From contig NCEB01000016.1 in NCBI GenBank assembly GCA_002280475.1, positions 1 through 64,000 of the forward strand: 64,000 nucleotides of DNA, read 5' to 3'. Positions 25,801 through 34,135 of the stretch are shown here, one piece after another. A program made the position numbers and the translations under genes. Below the pieces are notes generated by a model. It was not told where the DNA came from and did not search any database. It saw only the letters and a list, made by a program, of their open reading frames with translations. This stretch comes from Brevundimonas subvibrioides (GTDB lineage: Bacteria; Pseudomonadota; Alphaproteobacteria; Caulobacterales; Caulobacteraceae). Each line of letters begins with the position of its first letter. Position 1 is the stretch's first letter.

Positions 25801-26239
25801 ACAGGATGGTCGCGCTGTTCGAGAAGCCGTCGCCGTCGTTCACCCGATTGAAGGTGATGTTGGCCACGTCCGCCCACGCCTGAAGCGATTGCAGGGTCGC
25901 GGCGATCTGGGCGTCATTGAACCTCTGGAACCCTTGGGTATCCGGCGGGAGGTTGGTCGGGGCGGTGGACCGGAAGGCGAAGGTCACGGTGGCCGCCTGA
26001 CCCAGGCCGGAGCTCCAGCTGATGTTGTTGCGACCCAGCTGCGCGGCGGCCTCGTCCGTCGTGAAGCTGACCTTGTTGTTGGGGCCCACGCCGCCGCGAT
26101 CGTCGGCGTTCAGCGATGCGAACGGCGAGACCCCGCCGCTCTCGTACACGGCGTGGAACCCGCCGCAGCAGCCGCATCGGGGATAGCCGCCGACCGCGCC
26201 GAACGCCGCGCCGTCATCGGCCGAATAGGAACCAGCCAT
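22811..26239 (-). CDS. Serralysin-type RTX zinc metalloprotease with PPC domain and EGR repeats
   Basis: Protein of 1142 residues; the ATG at 26239 has a GAGG site 8 bp upstream. Residues 45-250 form a serralysin/M10 catalytic domain with THEIGHAIGLSHP (His200, Glu201, His204, His210) and the Met-turn VMSYF near residue 240. Several blocks of GGxGxD calcium-binding repeats follow. A bacterial pre-peptidase C-terminal (PPC) domain lies near residues 680-800 (YYAFTVGANTTVVLDIDGAG). The last 150 residues hold three copies of a YxxxHADL...HYxxxGxAEGR module. There is no N-terminal signal peptide, which fits type I secretion. This is longer than classical serralysins (about 480 residues). It probably acts outside the cell. 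Confidence 0.88.
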   Translation of the reverse strand: MAGSYSADDGAAFGAVGGYPRCGCCGGFHAVYESGGVSPFASLNADDRGGVGPNNKVSFTTDEAAAQLGRNNISWSSGLGQAATVTFAFRSTAPTNLPPDTQGFQRFNDAQIAATLQSLQAWADVANITFNRVNDGDGFSNSATILFSNYTSGQSGAAAFAYLPGASGITSNSGDVWINSSIASNATPVLLGYGFQVITHEIGHAIGLSHPAAYDAEEGVSITYANDAVYYEDSRQYTVMSYFNESNTGGNFNSASGARQYSAAPLLDDIAAAQRLYGANTTTRTGDTVYGFNSNADRSWFAVTSASMDVIFAVWDAGGTDTFDFSGYADAQLIDLRQGAFSNVGGLTGNVAVAVGAVIENAIGGSGADRLIGNGGDNVLTGGLGADTIDGGLGNDTAVFSGVRGQYSISVSGNTTTISGPDGVDVLINVESFRFSDQTVAAAVQTGPLTISGDLSANLIEGSAFNDVLSGLGGNDTLNGQTGDDSLNGGTGNDQISGGAGADTISGGGGNDTLAGGDGVDTAVFQGANGSGVSVNLATGTASGGDGSDSLSGIENLIGSGFADTLIGDAGDNVIDGAGGSDVLRGGAGADRISASGAPGQAGGAPDIVKAQATANGSIGTAVNIDGGFDLLPRPDVNNATTVPHATIAGRTHGGVEYYAFTVGANTTVVLDIDGAGFDTTLRLFNAAGTELASNDDNNGDNGGDRTDSFLTFTFQTAGTYYVQVAEWSTGSGAGFTSKPPTAGLAYTLHVSVPGHAVVPPTLVGSTLEGEDGNDTLTGGLGGDTIFGGTGNDSILGGGGNDGLLQGGLGDDTVEGGEGDDFLFGGQNSDILHGQAGADFVQGNLGADLLFGGVGADTMLGGQANDTIHGESDDDLILGDLGDDQLFGGSGADTLFGGAGSDALNGGDGVDIAVYSKAIGAYYFEATGPGDWRIHDGLEVDTLSVVEWGLFAGGSIEALNVLAAKSFDAYGYMVGYADLLSAYRNNPLGAYQQYIQSGQAEGRVADSFSGLSYIASHADLIQTLGIDENAGSRHYVLNGLAEGRTVTFNAGNYLAAHADLRAAFGTDTEAATRHYIQYGFAEGRSTGGSASPVETGVDKVDAASLLAGLAAMTPDAPPSAPAFDEAWSPVAEGSRPLDDLYA

Positions 26240-26359
26240 AGAAGGCCTCGAAATCGTGCGCCCCACCGCACTGTGGGCGTAACGCATTTACGAAAAGGTT
26301 GCGCGAAAGAAGCAGAGGCGACGTTCAACTTTCGGCGAGGTGTGTACGGTGGCCGAACG

Positions 26360-28582
26360 TCAGCGCAGGTCCAGCCCCGACAGATCCTCGAACCCCGGCT
26401 GTCCGCCCAGCGCCGCCAGCTGATCGAACGCCCCGATGATGTGGTAGAAGCTTGAGGCCGGCGCGCCTTCATCGACGAAGCCGCCGTTCGGCAGCCGCTT
26501 GTCGCGCCACAGGCCGTCGGGCGTCAGATACAGCCACAGCGCCCGGAGCGCCGTCCCCGCGTCGGCGGTCAGGGCGATGCGTTCGCCATCGCGTGACTGT
26601 TCGGCCAGCAGCAGCGCCGCCTTCAGCCATTCGGTCTGGGGCCACAGTCGCGCGCGGCCGCTGCGCAGGGTGCCGTCGTCGTTGAGCGCGTCCTGGGCCA
26701 CCCCGCCGCGCTCGGACACGCCCTCGCGGCCTCGGGAGTACAGGATCCGCGCCCTCTGGATCAGCTCGGGACGCCCCCGCTTCAGAGCATGCCGGGTCAG
26801 CAGCCAGGCCCATTCGAACTGGTGGCCGGGCTCGACCAGCCGGCCGTCCTCTCCGCTCGCGGGGGTCCAGTCGGCCGAATAGAACTCGCGCAGTCGGCCG
26901 GTCACGGGATCGATGAAGCGGCGCTCGGCCAGGTCCACGATCCGGTCCGACAGGGCCGCCCAGCCGTCGTCGCCCGGACTATGTCCCGGGTCTTCCCAGG
27001 CCATGGCGGCCTCCAGAAGATGCATCTGGGCATTGGCCTGATAGGGCTGGGACCCGGCCTCCAGGAAGCCGCCCTGGGGCAGGCCTTGCTCCAGCAGCCG
27101 GTCGCGCAGGCGGACCGCGCGGTCCTCCAGGTCCGGCCGGTCCGCGCCCGCCGCCCGCGCCGAGGCCAGGGCCAGCAGGACGAAGGCGTGATCGTAGAGC
27201 CGGGCGGTCTCGTCCAGGATGCCGCCGTCGCGGGCGACCAGGGCGCGGCTGGTGCCGTCCGCGCGCAGGAACCGGCCGGTCAGGGCGTCCAGCCCCGACC
27301 AGACCGCGCGCCGCCAGGGCCCGGCCCAGCCGTGGCGCGCGGCGGTGGCATAGGTGTGGATCTGGCGCGACTGGACCAGCGACCGGCCCGGCAGGGACAG
27401 GGGCCGCCCGTCCAGTCCCATGGCCTCGGCGAACCCGGGTCCGTCCTCCAGCCCCACGGTGGCCCACAAAGGCAGGGCCCTCAGACGCAGCCAGTCGGCC
27501 AGCCGCCGCGCGCCCTCGCCCAGCGGCTCGGGCGGAGCGGCGGCGAAATCCAGATGGCGCGGCGAGGAGGCCCGGACCCGTTCGACCACTCGCTTGACGT
27601 CCTGGGACCGGCCGAGGTCCGTGACCAGCACGGCATCGGGCTCGACCACGATGGCCAGGTTCCTGACCCCCAGCGCCGCGACCAGCACCCCGTCGGGCGC
27701 GCGTACCAGACAGCCGTCGGAATCCTCGAAGATGTGCAGGCCGACGTCGCCCTCGCCCGAGGCCGCGATGGCGTCCCACGCCCCCATGTCCGACCAGGCG
27801 AAATCGACCGCCAGCACATCGGCCAGCCGGGTCTTCTCCATCACCGCGTAGTCGATCGAGATCTTGGGGGCCCCGCCGAAGGCCGCGCCCAGTTCCTGGA
27901 CCGGCCCCGCATCCTCCGCAGGCAAGGCGGAGGTCGCGGCCGCAAGGACCCCGGGGGCGAACACCGAAAGTTCGTCCAGCAGGGTGCGGGCCGAGACCAT
28001 GAAGTTGCCGCTGTTCCACAGATAGCCGGCGGCGATGTAGTCGGCGGCCGTCGCCGCGTCCGGCTTCTCGACGAAGGCGGCCACGCCCGACAGGCCGCTG
28101 CCGGCCGGACGGATGTAGCCATAGGCCGAGGACGGGCCGTCGGGCCGCACGCCCAGGGTGACGATCCGGCCCTTCGCGGCCTCGGCCCCCGCCTCGGCGA
28201 CCGCCGCGCGAAAGGCGTCGTGGTCGGGCACATGGTGGTCGGAGGCGACGAAGGCGGCGACGCCGGTGGGGTCGGCGCGCGCCACCCAGGCGGCGGCCGC
28301 GGCCATGGCGGGGGCCGAATCCCTGGCCTCGGGCTCCAGCAGCACCTGGGCCTCAACCCCGACCTCGGCCAGCTGGTCCAGGATCCAGCGCCGGTGGGCG
28401 ACCCCGCCGATCACCAGCACGCGGCCTCCCCCCACGGCCAGGGGGGCCATGCGCAGCACCGCGTCCTGAAACAGGCTGCGATTGCCCGACATCGGCACGA
28501 ACTGCTTGGGCCGCGAGGGCCGGGACGCGGGCCAAAGCCGCGTACCGCCGCCGCCGCACAGGATCACCGGATAAAGGGCCAT
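26360..28582 (-). CDS. Mannose-1-phosphate guanylyltransferase fused to AGE/phosphomannose isomerase-type domain
   Basis: Protein of 740 residues. Residues 1-340 are a mannose-1-phosphate guanylyltransferase (GGGGTRLWPASRP at residue 10, RPKQF, VEKPD, NSGNFM, then DFAWSDMGAWDAI). Residues 350-740 resemble the N-acylglucosamine 2-epimerase/mannose isomerase (AGE) barrel (RLYDHAFVLLALASA, FEWAWLL, LWPQTEWLKAALLL). Classical bifunctional AlgA/XanB proteins carry a cupin-type isomerase; here the partner is the AGE type. It would make GDP-mannose from fructose-6-phosphate together with a phosphomannomutase, feeding the surface glycan locus. It may be the isomerase half or an epimerase half; the substrate is inferred. 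Confidence 0.87.
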   Translation of the reverse strand: MALYPVILCGGGGTRLWPASRPSRPKQFVPMSGNRSLFQDAVLRMAPLAVGGGRVLVIGGVAHRRWILDQLAEVGVEAQVLLEPEARDSAPAMAAAAAWVARADPTGVAAFVASDHHVPDHDAFRAAVAEAGAEAAKGRIVTLGVRPDGPSSAYGYIRPAGSGLSGVAAFVEKPDAATAADYIAAGYLWNSGNFMVSARTLLDELSVFAPGVLAAATSALPAEDAGPVQELGAAFGGAPKISIDYAVMEKTRLADVLAVDFAWSDMGAWDAIAASGEGDVGLHIFEDSDGCLVRAPDGVLVAALGVRNLAIVVEPDAVLVTDLGRSQDVKRVVERVRASSPRHLDFAAAPPEPLGEGARRLADWLRLRALPLWATVGLEDGPGFAEAMGLDGRPLSLPGRSLVQSRQIHTYATAARHGWAGPWRRAVWSGLDALTGRFLRADGTSRALVARDGGILDETARLYDHAFVLLALASARAAGADRPDLEDRAVRLRDRLLEQGLPQGGFLEAGSQPYQANAQMHLLEAAMAWEDPGHSPGDDGWAALSDRIVDLAERRFIDPVTGRLREFYSADWTPASGEDGRLVEPGHQFEWAWLLTRHALKRGRPELIQRARILYSRGREGVSERGGVAQDALNDDGTLRSGRARLWPQTEWLKAALLLAEQSRDGERIALTADAGTALRALWLYLTPDGLWRDKRLPNGGFVDEGAPASSFYHIIGAFDQLAALGGQPGFEDLSGLDLR

Positions 28583-28679
28583 GGCCGCCTCTTATCCGGT
28601 TCGGGTCGAGGCCGAAACCGTCCTCCCGTCACGCTTGCGCGGATGACATGGCGCGCCACGCCCGCTAGTGAGCCGCCCC

Positions 28680-29606
28680 ATGGACGAGACCGAACGGCAA
28701 TCGGAAGAGCGCGGCTGGGCCACGGCGAAGACCCTGGCCGAGGCCCTGCCCTATATCCAGGTCTATGACCGCGAGACCGTGGTCATCAAATACGGTGGCC
28801 ATGCCATGGGCGAGGTCGCCGTCGCCAAGCAGTTCGCGGCCGACGTCGTGCTGCTGAAGCTGATGGGGGTGAACCCGGTCGTGGTCCACGGCGGCGGGCC
28901 CCAGATCAGCGCCATGCTGGACAGGGCGGGGGTGAAATCCGCCTTCGTCGACGGCCTGCGGGTCACCGATCGCGACACCATGGCGGTGGCCGAGATGGTC
29001 CTGTCCGGCGCGGTCAACAAGGAGATCGCCCACTGGATCACCGTCGCCGGTCGCGAGGCCGACGTGCGCGGCGTGGGCCTGTCGGGCAAGGACGCCGGGC
29101 TGCTGACCGTCGAGAAGACCACCCGGACCAAGCGCGACCCCGACAGTCTGATCGAGCACGAGGTCGATCTGGGTTTCGTCGGCGAACCGACCAAGGTCGA
29201 TCCCAAGCTGATCGCCGGGCTGATCGCGTCCGAGACCGACGACTGGGTGCCGGTCATCGCCCCGATCGGCGTCGCCGAGGACGGTCAGACCTACAACGTC
29301 AATGCCGACACCGTGGCCGGAGCCGTCGCCGGATCGCTGAACGCCAAGCGGATGCTGCTGCTGACCGACGTCAAGGGCGTGCTGAACAAGGACGGCGACA
29401 TCATCCGTCAAATGACGGTGGCCGAGGCGCAGAACCTGATCGATGACGGCACCGCGTCGGGGGGCATGATCCCCAAGCTGCAGACGGCCATGGCCGCGGT
29501 CCGCGCGGGCGTCGAGGCCGTGGTCATCCTGGACGGCCGCCGTCCCCACGCGATGCTGGTCGAGCTGTTCACCGAATACGGCGCCGGGACGCTGGTGAAG
29601 GCGTGA
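28680..29606 (+). CDS. argB: Acetylglutamate kinase
   Basis: Protein of 308 residues catalysing phosphorylation of N-acetylglutamate, the second step of arginine synthesis, in the cytoplasm. Family signatures are clear: [11 protein letters not shown] (residues 33-43), [10 protein letters not shown], then [20 protein letters not shown] and the C-terminal [11 protein letters not shown]. The ATG at 28680 is preferred; an in-frame GTG lies four codons upstream at 28668. It overlaps the next gene by 4 bp. Feedback control by arginine is common in the family when an N-terminal helix is present, as here. Confidence 0.97.
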   Translation: MDETERQSEERGWATAKTLAEALPYIQVYDRETVVIKYGGHAMGEVAVAKQFAADVVLLKLMGVNPVVVHGGGPQISAMLDRAGVKSAFVDGLRVTDRDTMAVAEMVLSGAVNKEIAHWITVAGREADVRGVGLSGKDAGLLTVEKTTRTKRDPDSLIEHEVDLGFVGEPTKVDPKLIAGLIASETDDWVPVIAPIGVAEDGQTYNVNADTVAGAVAGSLNAKRMLLLTDVKGVLNKDGDIIRQMTVAEAQNLIDDGTASGGMIPKLQTAMAAVRAGVEAVVILDGRRPHAMLVELFTEYGAGTLVKA

Positions 29607-30436
29607 CGGACAGCGACCACAACGTTTTCCCTCCCCCTGCGGGGGAGGGCAGGCGCGAAGCGTCGGGTGGGGGCGGCGAGGCGATGCACACGCGATCGGA
29701 GTCCGGATCGCCTTGCCCGCCCCACCCGGTCTCCGCTGCGCTCCGACCATCCTCCCCCGAGGGGGAGGGAGAAAACGCGCTCGACCTCTCCCACATCGAC
29801 ACCTGGGTCTTCGATCTGGACGACACCCTGTATCCGCCCGAGCAGGGGGTGATGGCGCTGGTGCAGGGGCGCATCAACGCCTTCATGGTCGACGCCGTGG
29901 GCCTGCCCGCCGACGAGGCGCGGGTGCTGCAGCGCCAGTTCCTGAACGAGCACGGCACGACCCTGGCGGGTCTGATGGCCAACTACGCCGTCGATGCCGA
30001 CAAATTCCTGCGCGAGGTCCACGACGTGCCGCTGGACAGTCTGGAGCCCAGCCCTCGCATGGCCGAGGCCCTGGCCCGTCTTCCGGGCCACCGCTTCGTC
30101 CTGACCAACGGGGCGCGCTGTCATGCGTCGCGGGTGATGGAGCGGATCGGCATCACGGACCTGTTCGACGGTGTCTTCGCCATCGAGGACATGGACCTGA
30201 CGCCCAAGCCCGCGCCCTCGACCTTCCGGCGCTTCGTCCAGCGGTTCGGCATCGATCCACACCGGGCCGTCTTCTTCGAGGACACGCCGCGAAACCTCGC
30301 CCCCGCCAAGGCCATGGGCATGACCACCGTCCTGATCGGCGACGGGCATGGTCATGAGATGGGCGACTGGATCGACGCGACCGCCCCCGATCTGCTTAGC
30401 TTCCTGGAACCCCTCTCCTTACGAGACGCCGCATGA
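29603..30436 (+). CDS. HAD-family phosphatase (pyrimidine 5'-nucleotidase-like) with repeat-encoded insertion
   Basis: Protein of 277 residues. The HAD core begins at about residue 65: [11 protein letters not shown] (motif I), VLTNGARCH (motif II), TPKPAPSTF (motif III) and FFEDTPRNL (motif IV), as in the COG1011/SDT1-like group that dephosphorylates pyrimidine nucleotides. Relatives begin within a few residues of this core. Here the GTG at 29603 (GTGA overlap with argB) is followed by about five codons, then roughly 50 codons from a palindromic intergenic repeat, read in frame, before [12 protein letters not shown]. The core is intact, so the enzyme may tolerate the insert. An internal start after the repeat is an alternative. 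Confidence 0.85.
   Translation: MTDSDHNVFPPPAGEGRREASGGGGEAMHTRSESGSPCPPHPVSAALRPSSPEGEGENALDLSHIDTWVFDLDDTLYPPEQGVMALVQGRINAFMVDAVGLPADEARVLQRQFLNEHGTTLAGLMANYAVDADKFLREVHDVPLDSLEPSPRMAEALARLPGHRFVLTNGARCHASRVMERIGITDLFDGVFAIEDMDLTPKPAPSTFRRFVQRFGIDPHRAVFFEDTPRNLAPAKAMGMTTVLIGDGHGHEMGDWIDATAPDLLSFLEPLSLRDAA
29623..29777. repeat. Long imperfect palindromic element inside a coding sequence
   Basis: The left arm CGTTTTCCCTCCCCCTGCG and the right arm ending GGGGGAGGGAGAAAACG pair with small bulges, and inner segments (CGGGTGGGGGCGG with CCGCCCCACCCGG) extend the pairing over about 155 bp. It belongs to the CTCCCCC...GGGGGAG class of dispersed repeats common in Caulobacterales intergenic DNA (from memory). 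In this copy it is in frame at the 5' end of the HAD gene. Confidence 0.8.
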
Positions 30437-31290
30437 CCGACCCCGCCTCGCTCGAAGCCGCCATCGAAGCGGCCTGGGACATCCGCACCGAACTCTCGCC
30501 CAGCACCCACGGCGAGACGCGCAGGGCCGTCGAGACCGCGCTGGGCATGCTCGATTCCGGTCAGGCCCGCGTCGCTTCGCGCGGCGAGGACGGGACCTGG
30601 ACCACCCACCAGTGGCTGAAGAAGGCGGTGCTGCTGTCGTTTCGGCTGAACGACAACGAGATCATGCGGGGCGGCGACCGGGGCCTTTCCTCGCCGGCAC
30701 CGGGCGTCGGACCCTGGTACGACAAGGTGCCCAACAAGTTCGGCGACTGGACCGCCAACGACTTTCGCGAGGCCGGTTTCCGCGCCGTGCCGGGCTCGGT
30801 GGTCAGGAAGGGCGCCTTCATCGGGCGGAACGTCGTCCTGATGCCCAGCTTCGTGAACATCGGGGCCTATGTCGACGACGGGTCGATGGTCGATGGCTGG
30901 GCCACGGTCGGGTCGTGCGCCCAGATCGGCAAGAACGTGCACCTGTCCGGCGGCGTCGGCATCGGCGGGGTGCTGGAACCACTGCAGGCCAATCCGACCA
31001 TCATCGAGGACGACTGCTTCATCGGGGCCCGCTCCGAGGTCGTCGAGGGCGTCATCGTGCGCCAGGGCGCGGTCCTGGCCATGGGCGTCTACATCTCGGC
31101 CACCACCAGGATCGTCGATCGGGCGACCGGGGCGGTCGTGCGCGGCGAGGTGCCGGCCTATTCGGTCGTGGTGCCGGGCGCCCTGCCCGACCCGAACGGC
31201 GGGCCGTCGCTGTACTGCGCCGTCATCGTCAAGACGGTGGACGCCCAGACCCGCGCCAAGACGGCGGTGAACGAGCTGTTGCGCGAGTGA
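30433..31290 (+). CDS. dapD: 2,3,4,5-tetrahydropyridine-2,6-dicarboxylate N-succinyltransferase
   Basis: Protein of 285 residues. It transfers succinyl from CoA to tetrahydrodipicolinate in lysine and diaminopimelate synthesis. An alpha-helical N-terminal domain is followed from about residue 120 by left-handed beta-helix repeats ([54 protein letters not shown]), which are diagnostic for DapD. The ATG overlaps the previous stop by 4 bp. The later pathway enzyme dapE is also in the window (60702) but far away. Confidence 0.96.
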   Translation: MTDPASLEAAIEAAWDIRTELSPSTHGETRRAVETALGMLDSGQARVASRGEDGTWTTHQWLKKAVLLSFRLNDNEIMRGGDRGLSSPAPGVGPWYDKVPNKFGDWTANDFREAGFRAVPGSVVRKGAFIGRNVVLMPSFVNIGAYVDDGSMVDGWATVGSCAQIGKNVHLSGGVGIGGVLEPLQANPTIIEDDCFIGARSEVVEGVIVRQGAVLAMGVYISATTRIVDRATGAVVRGEVPAYSVVVPGALPDPNGGPSLYCAVIVKTVDAQTRAKTAVNELLRE

Positions 31291-31922
31291 TGAACGATCG
31301 GCATTCGGACAACCCGCACCAGGGGTTCATCGGCCTCGTCGCCAGCCTGGCCCAGGCCTCTGGACCGGACGGCCTGACCATCGGCCAGATCCGCGACCGG
31401 CTGGACGAACGGGCGTTCGGCCTGATGATCCTGATCCTGGCCATCCCCTGCCTGGTGCCGGCGCTGTACGGCGTGCCCCAGATCGTGGGCATCCCCATCC
31501 TGCTGCTGGCCGGACAGATGCTGGCGGGCCGCGAAGAGCCGTGGCTGCCCGAGGGGGTGCTGAAACGCACTGTATCCAAGTCCATGCTGGACCGGATGGC
31601 CGATTTCGCGACCAGGCGGATGGGCTGGCTGGAACGGCTGTCGCGGCCCAGGCTGAAGATCTTCACCACCGGCATCGCCGAACGGCTGGCCGCCGCCTTC
31701 ATGATCCTGGCGACCGTCACCATCGTCCTGCCGATGACCAACACCGTGCCGTCTGTGGCCCTGGCCCTGCTGTCGGTCGGACTGATCCAGAGGGACGGGC
31801 TGTTCGTGGCGGGCGGCGCTGCCGTCGCCGTCGGCTGGGCCACCGCGATCGCGATCGTCGCCACCGGCTTCTTCCTCGGCGCGGGCTGGGCGGTCGGGCT
31901 GATGGCGCGGTTCACCGGTTAG
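31290..31922 (+). CDS. exoD: ExoD-family membrane protein
   Basis: Protein of 210 residues starting [20 protein letters not shown]; the ATG shares one base with the dapD stop (TGATG). It has an N-terminal GPDGLTIGQIRDRLDERAFG segment and then four to five membrane helices (LMILILAIPCLVPALYGVPQ, IVGIPILLLAGQML, AFMILATVTIVLPMTNTVPS). This matches ExoD proteins, first described for exopolysaccharide synthesis in rhizobia; the biochemical role is unknown. Inner membrane location is expected. Confidence 0.85.
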   Translation: MNDRHSDNPHQGFIGLVASLAQASGPDGLTIGQIRDRLDERAFGLMILILAIPCLVPALYGVPQIVGIPILLLAGQMLAGREEPWLPEGVLKRTVSKSMLDRMADFATRRMGWLERLSRPRLKIFTTGIAERLAAAFMILATVTIVLPMTNTVPSVALALLSVGLIQRDGLFVAGGAAVAVGWATAIAIVATGFFLGAGWAVGLMARFTG

Positions 31923-31938
31923 GGCTAAGGTTCGCGTC

Positions 31939-32472
31939 ATGAGCCTTTATCGCCTGCTGACCCGGTGGTGGACCGCCTTCGCCCTGGCGATCTCGCTGGC
32001 GATGCTGGGGTTCGCCCATTTCAGCGAGCGGGTGCTGGGCCTGGCCCCCTGCAACCTGTGCCTCAAGCAGCGCGAGGTCTATTGGGGCGCGGTCATCATT
32101 GCCCTGGTCGCGACCCTGTGGGCGGTCATCAGCCAGGCGCGGCGCGGCACGCCCCGGATCGCCGCCTTCCTGTTGTTCGCCGTGTTCACCACCGGCGCGA
32201 TCACCGCCGGTTTTCACGCCGGGGGCGAGATGAAGTGGTGGGCCCTGCCCGCCCTGTGCGCTGGGGGCGGCGACATGGCCGACCTGGAGGCGCTGACGTC
32301 GCTGGCGCTCGGCATCGGCGAACCGCAGCGGGTCGTCATGTGCGACGCGGTGACGTGGCGGTTCCTGGGCCTGTCCATGGCAGGATGGAACACCCTGGTC
32401 TCGGTCGCATTGGCCGGGTTCAGTCTGATCGCCGCCAAGAGACCCAAGGATGCCAGAGCTCCACGGAACTGA
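31939..32472 (+). CDS. dsbB: Disulfide bond formation protein B
   Basis: Protein of 177 residues with four predicted membrane helices. The first periplasmic loop has the redox pair APCNLCLKQR (residues 36-45), and a second loop has cysteines in PALCAGGG and VVMCDAVTWRF. This fits DsbB/DsbI-type quinone reductases that reoxidise DsbA. It is shorter in the second loop motif than Escherichia coli DsbB but typical for alphaproteobacteria. It overlaps coq7 by 23 bp, linking a quinone-using enzyme to a ubiquinone synthesis gene. Confidence 0.9.
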   Translation: MSLYRLLTRWWTAFALAISLAMLGFAHFSERVLGLAPCNLCLKQREVYWGAVIIALVATLWAVISQARRGTPRIAAFLLFAVFTTGAITAGFHAGGEMKWWALPALCAGGGDMADLEALTSLALGIGEPQRVVMCDAVTWRFLGLSMAGWNTLVSVALAGFSLIAAKRPKDARAPRN

Positions 32473-33034
32473 GACCCGCCGCATTCCCCTGCCTCGTCCC
32501 GGTCGCGGCGCGGGTCGGGCGCGGCTGGCCGAGATCCTGCGCGTCGATCATGCGGGCGAGTATGGGGCGGTCAAGATTTACGAGGCCCAGCGCGCCGTCT
32601 TCGCCAGCGCCCCCGGAAAGTCCGACCTCGCCGCCGACATGGCCGGGATGAAGGCGGGCGAGCAGGTTCACAAGGCGCGGTTCGACGCCCTGCTGACCGA
32701 ACACCGGGTGCGCCCGACGGCGCTGCTGCCGCTGTGGTCGCTGGCGGCCACGGGCCTGGGCACCGTCACCGCCCTGATGGGCGAGAAGGCCGCTCACGCC
32801 TGTACCGAGGCGGTCGAGAGCGTGATCGAGCAACACTATGCCGACCAGATCGCCGAGTTGACGGACCGCGACCCCGCCCTGGCCGCCGAACTGACCCAGT
32901 TCCGCGAGGAGGAACTGGCCCACCACGACCACGCCATCGAGCACGGCAGCCGCGAGGCCCCGGCCTATCGCCTGCTGACCGCCGTCATCAAGGCCGGGTG
33001 CAAGGTGGCGATCAAGGTGTCGGAGCGGGTGTGA
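32450..33034 (+). CDS. coq7: Demethoxyubiquinone hydroxylase
   Basis: Protein of 194 residues of the Coq7/UbiF-replacing di-iron family, which hydroxylates demethoxyubiquinol in ubiquinone synthesis. The carboxylate-bridged iron ligands are visible in two ExxH-type helices: HAGEYGAVKIYEAQ and MKAGEQVHKARF, then EAVESVIEQHY and FREEELAHHDHAIEHG. It starts inside the dsbB gene. A peripheral inner membrane location is expected. A palindromic repeat begins 5 bp after its stop. Confidence 0.94.
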   Translation: MPELHGTETRRIPLPRPGRGAGRARLAEILRVDHAGEYGAVKIYEAQRAVFASAPGKSDLAADMAGMKAGEQVHKARFDALLTEHRVRPTALLPLWSLAATGLGTVTALMGEKAAHACTEAVESVIEQHYADQIAELTDRDPALAAELTQFREEELAHHDHAIEHGSREAPAYRLLTAVIKAGCKVAIKVSERV

Positions 33035-33038
33035 GTGT

Positions 33039-33194
33039 CCTTCTCCCCTTGCGGGAGAAGGTGGCAGCCGAAGGCTGACGGATGAGGGGTAATACTCGGT
33101 CTGGCCGATGAACGACCCGACCCGTCAGCGAACGCGCATCTTCGTACCCCTCATCCGGCCCTCCGGGCCACCTTCTCCCGCAAGGGGAGAAGGG
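33039..33194. repeat. Long palindromic intergenic element reaching into the next gene
   Basis: CCTTCTCCCCTTGCGGGAGA at the left is repeated in inverted form at the right (TCTCCCGCAAGGGGAGAAGG), and inner segments GGATGAGGGGT and ACCCCTCATCC also pair. It separates convergent genes and probably serves as terminator for both. Its right half encodes the last about 22 residues of the phytase-like protein. Confidence 0.85.
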
Positions 33195-34135
33195 TCGTCG
33201 AGATCGAAGGCCAGCAGCAGGGTCTTCTGCAGCGGATTGCCGTTGTCGTCGCTGAGCAGGTACAGCCGCGTGCCGCCGGGCGTCGCCACCGCCGCGATGC
33301 CCTCGAAATTATCGACCAACGCGGGCGGCCTCAGCTCGATCAGGGGGGCGGACAGGACGCCGTCGGCGGACAGCCGACGCACCCGCGCCCGCAGGGTCAG
33401 CGGCGGCCGATACAGGCGCTCCACCACGAACCACCCGTCGCCGGCCGGGTCGCGATCCGCGCCGGTGAAACTGTAGCCGTCCTCGGGGACCAGGCGCCCG
33501 GTCCCGAGCGCCAGGCAGGCCTCGGCGCAGACCCACGCGCCGCCGCCCTCGGCGAGCACAAGCCATCCATTTGGCCCCGCGGCCGACAGGCCCTCGAACC
33601 CGCCGTTGTGCGGCAGGGGCGTGTCCGGCGCGGCGACCGCGACCGGTCTTTCGTTCGCGTCGGCGCCATAGGACCAGATGCGGTGTTCCCGCTCGAAGCT
33701 GACCAGGACCCGGCCGTCGGGCAGGATGGCCAGCCCTTCGGCATCGGCGTTCGGACCAACGCGCAGGGCGATACCATCCGTATCGGTCAGCTCGCGCCTG
33801 ACCCCCTGATCTGCCGAGACCAGTCGCCCCTCCGGGCCATCCAGGCCGAGCGTGAAGCGGATCAGGTGACCGAAATCCGAGACGGCCCAGGCCACGTCGC
33901 CCTGGATCTTCAGGTCGGACAGGCCATGCAGGCCCGGCCCTCGCAGCGTCAGCCCCCCGGCATAGCGCACGCCGGGAGCCAGCGTCGCCCCGCCGATCCC
34001 CAGTGGTGTCCGGTTCGCTTCCAGCCGGATCGCCCGTTCGGGCCCCGCCACCGAGGGGGTGCTGGTGGCGACGGCGGCGCAGGCGGCCGCCCCCAGCAGC
34101 GCGGCGACCCCCAAGGCTCGCAGGCCCGCCCGCAT
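33125..34135 (-). CDS. Phytase-like esterase-family lipoprotein
   Basis: Protein of 336 residues starting [20 protein letters not shown], a signal peptide ending in a lipobox-like AAAC, so probably an exported lipoprotein. The body resembles the esterase-like activity of phytase (PF13449) beta-propeller domain: GLSDLKIQGDVAWAVSDFGH, DAEGLAILPDGRVLVSFERE, NGGFEGLSA and VDNFEGIAAVATPGGTRLYL. The normal domain ends near LLLAFDLD; the remaining residues (DPSPLAGEGGPEGRMRG...) come from the palindromic repeat. Its ATG shares one base with the cobT stop, an association often seen in related genomes. The physiological substrate is unknown. Confidence 0.82.
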   Translation of the reverse strand: MRAGLRALGVAALLGAAACAAVATSTPSVAGPERAIRLEANRTPLGIGGATLAPGVRYAGGLTLRGPGLHGLSDLKIQGDVAWAVSDFGHLIRFTLGLDGPEGRLVSADQGVRRELTDTDGIALRVGPNADAEGLAILPDGRVLVSFEREHRIWSYGADANERPVAVAAPDTPLPHNGGFEGLSAAGPNGWLVLAEGGGAWVCAEACLALGTGRLVPEDGYSFTGADRDPAGDGWFVVERLYRPPLTLRARVRRLSADGVLSAPLIELRPPALVDNFEGIAAVATPGGTRLYLLSDDNGNPLQKTLLLAFDLDDPSPLAGEGGPEGRMRGTKMRVR

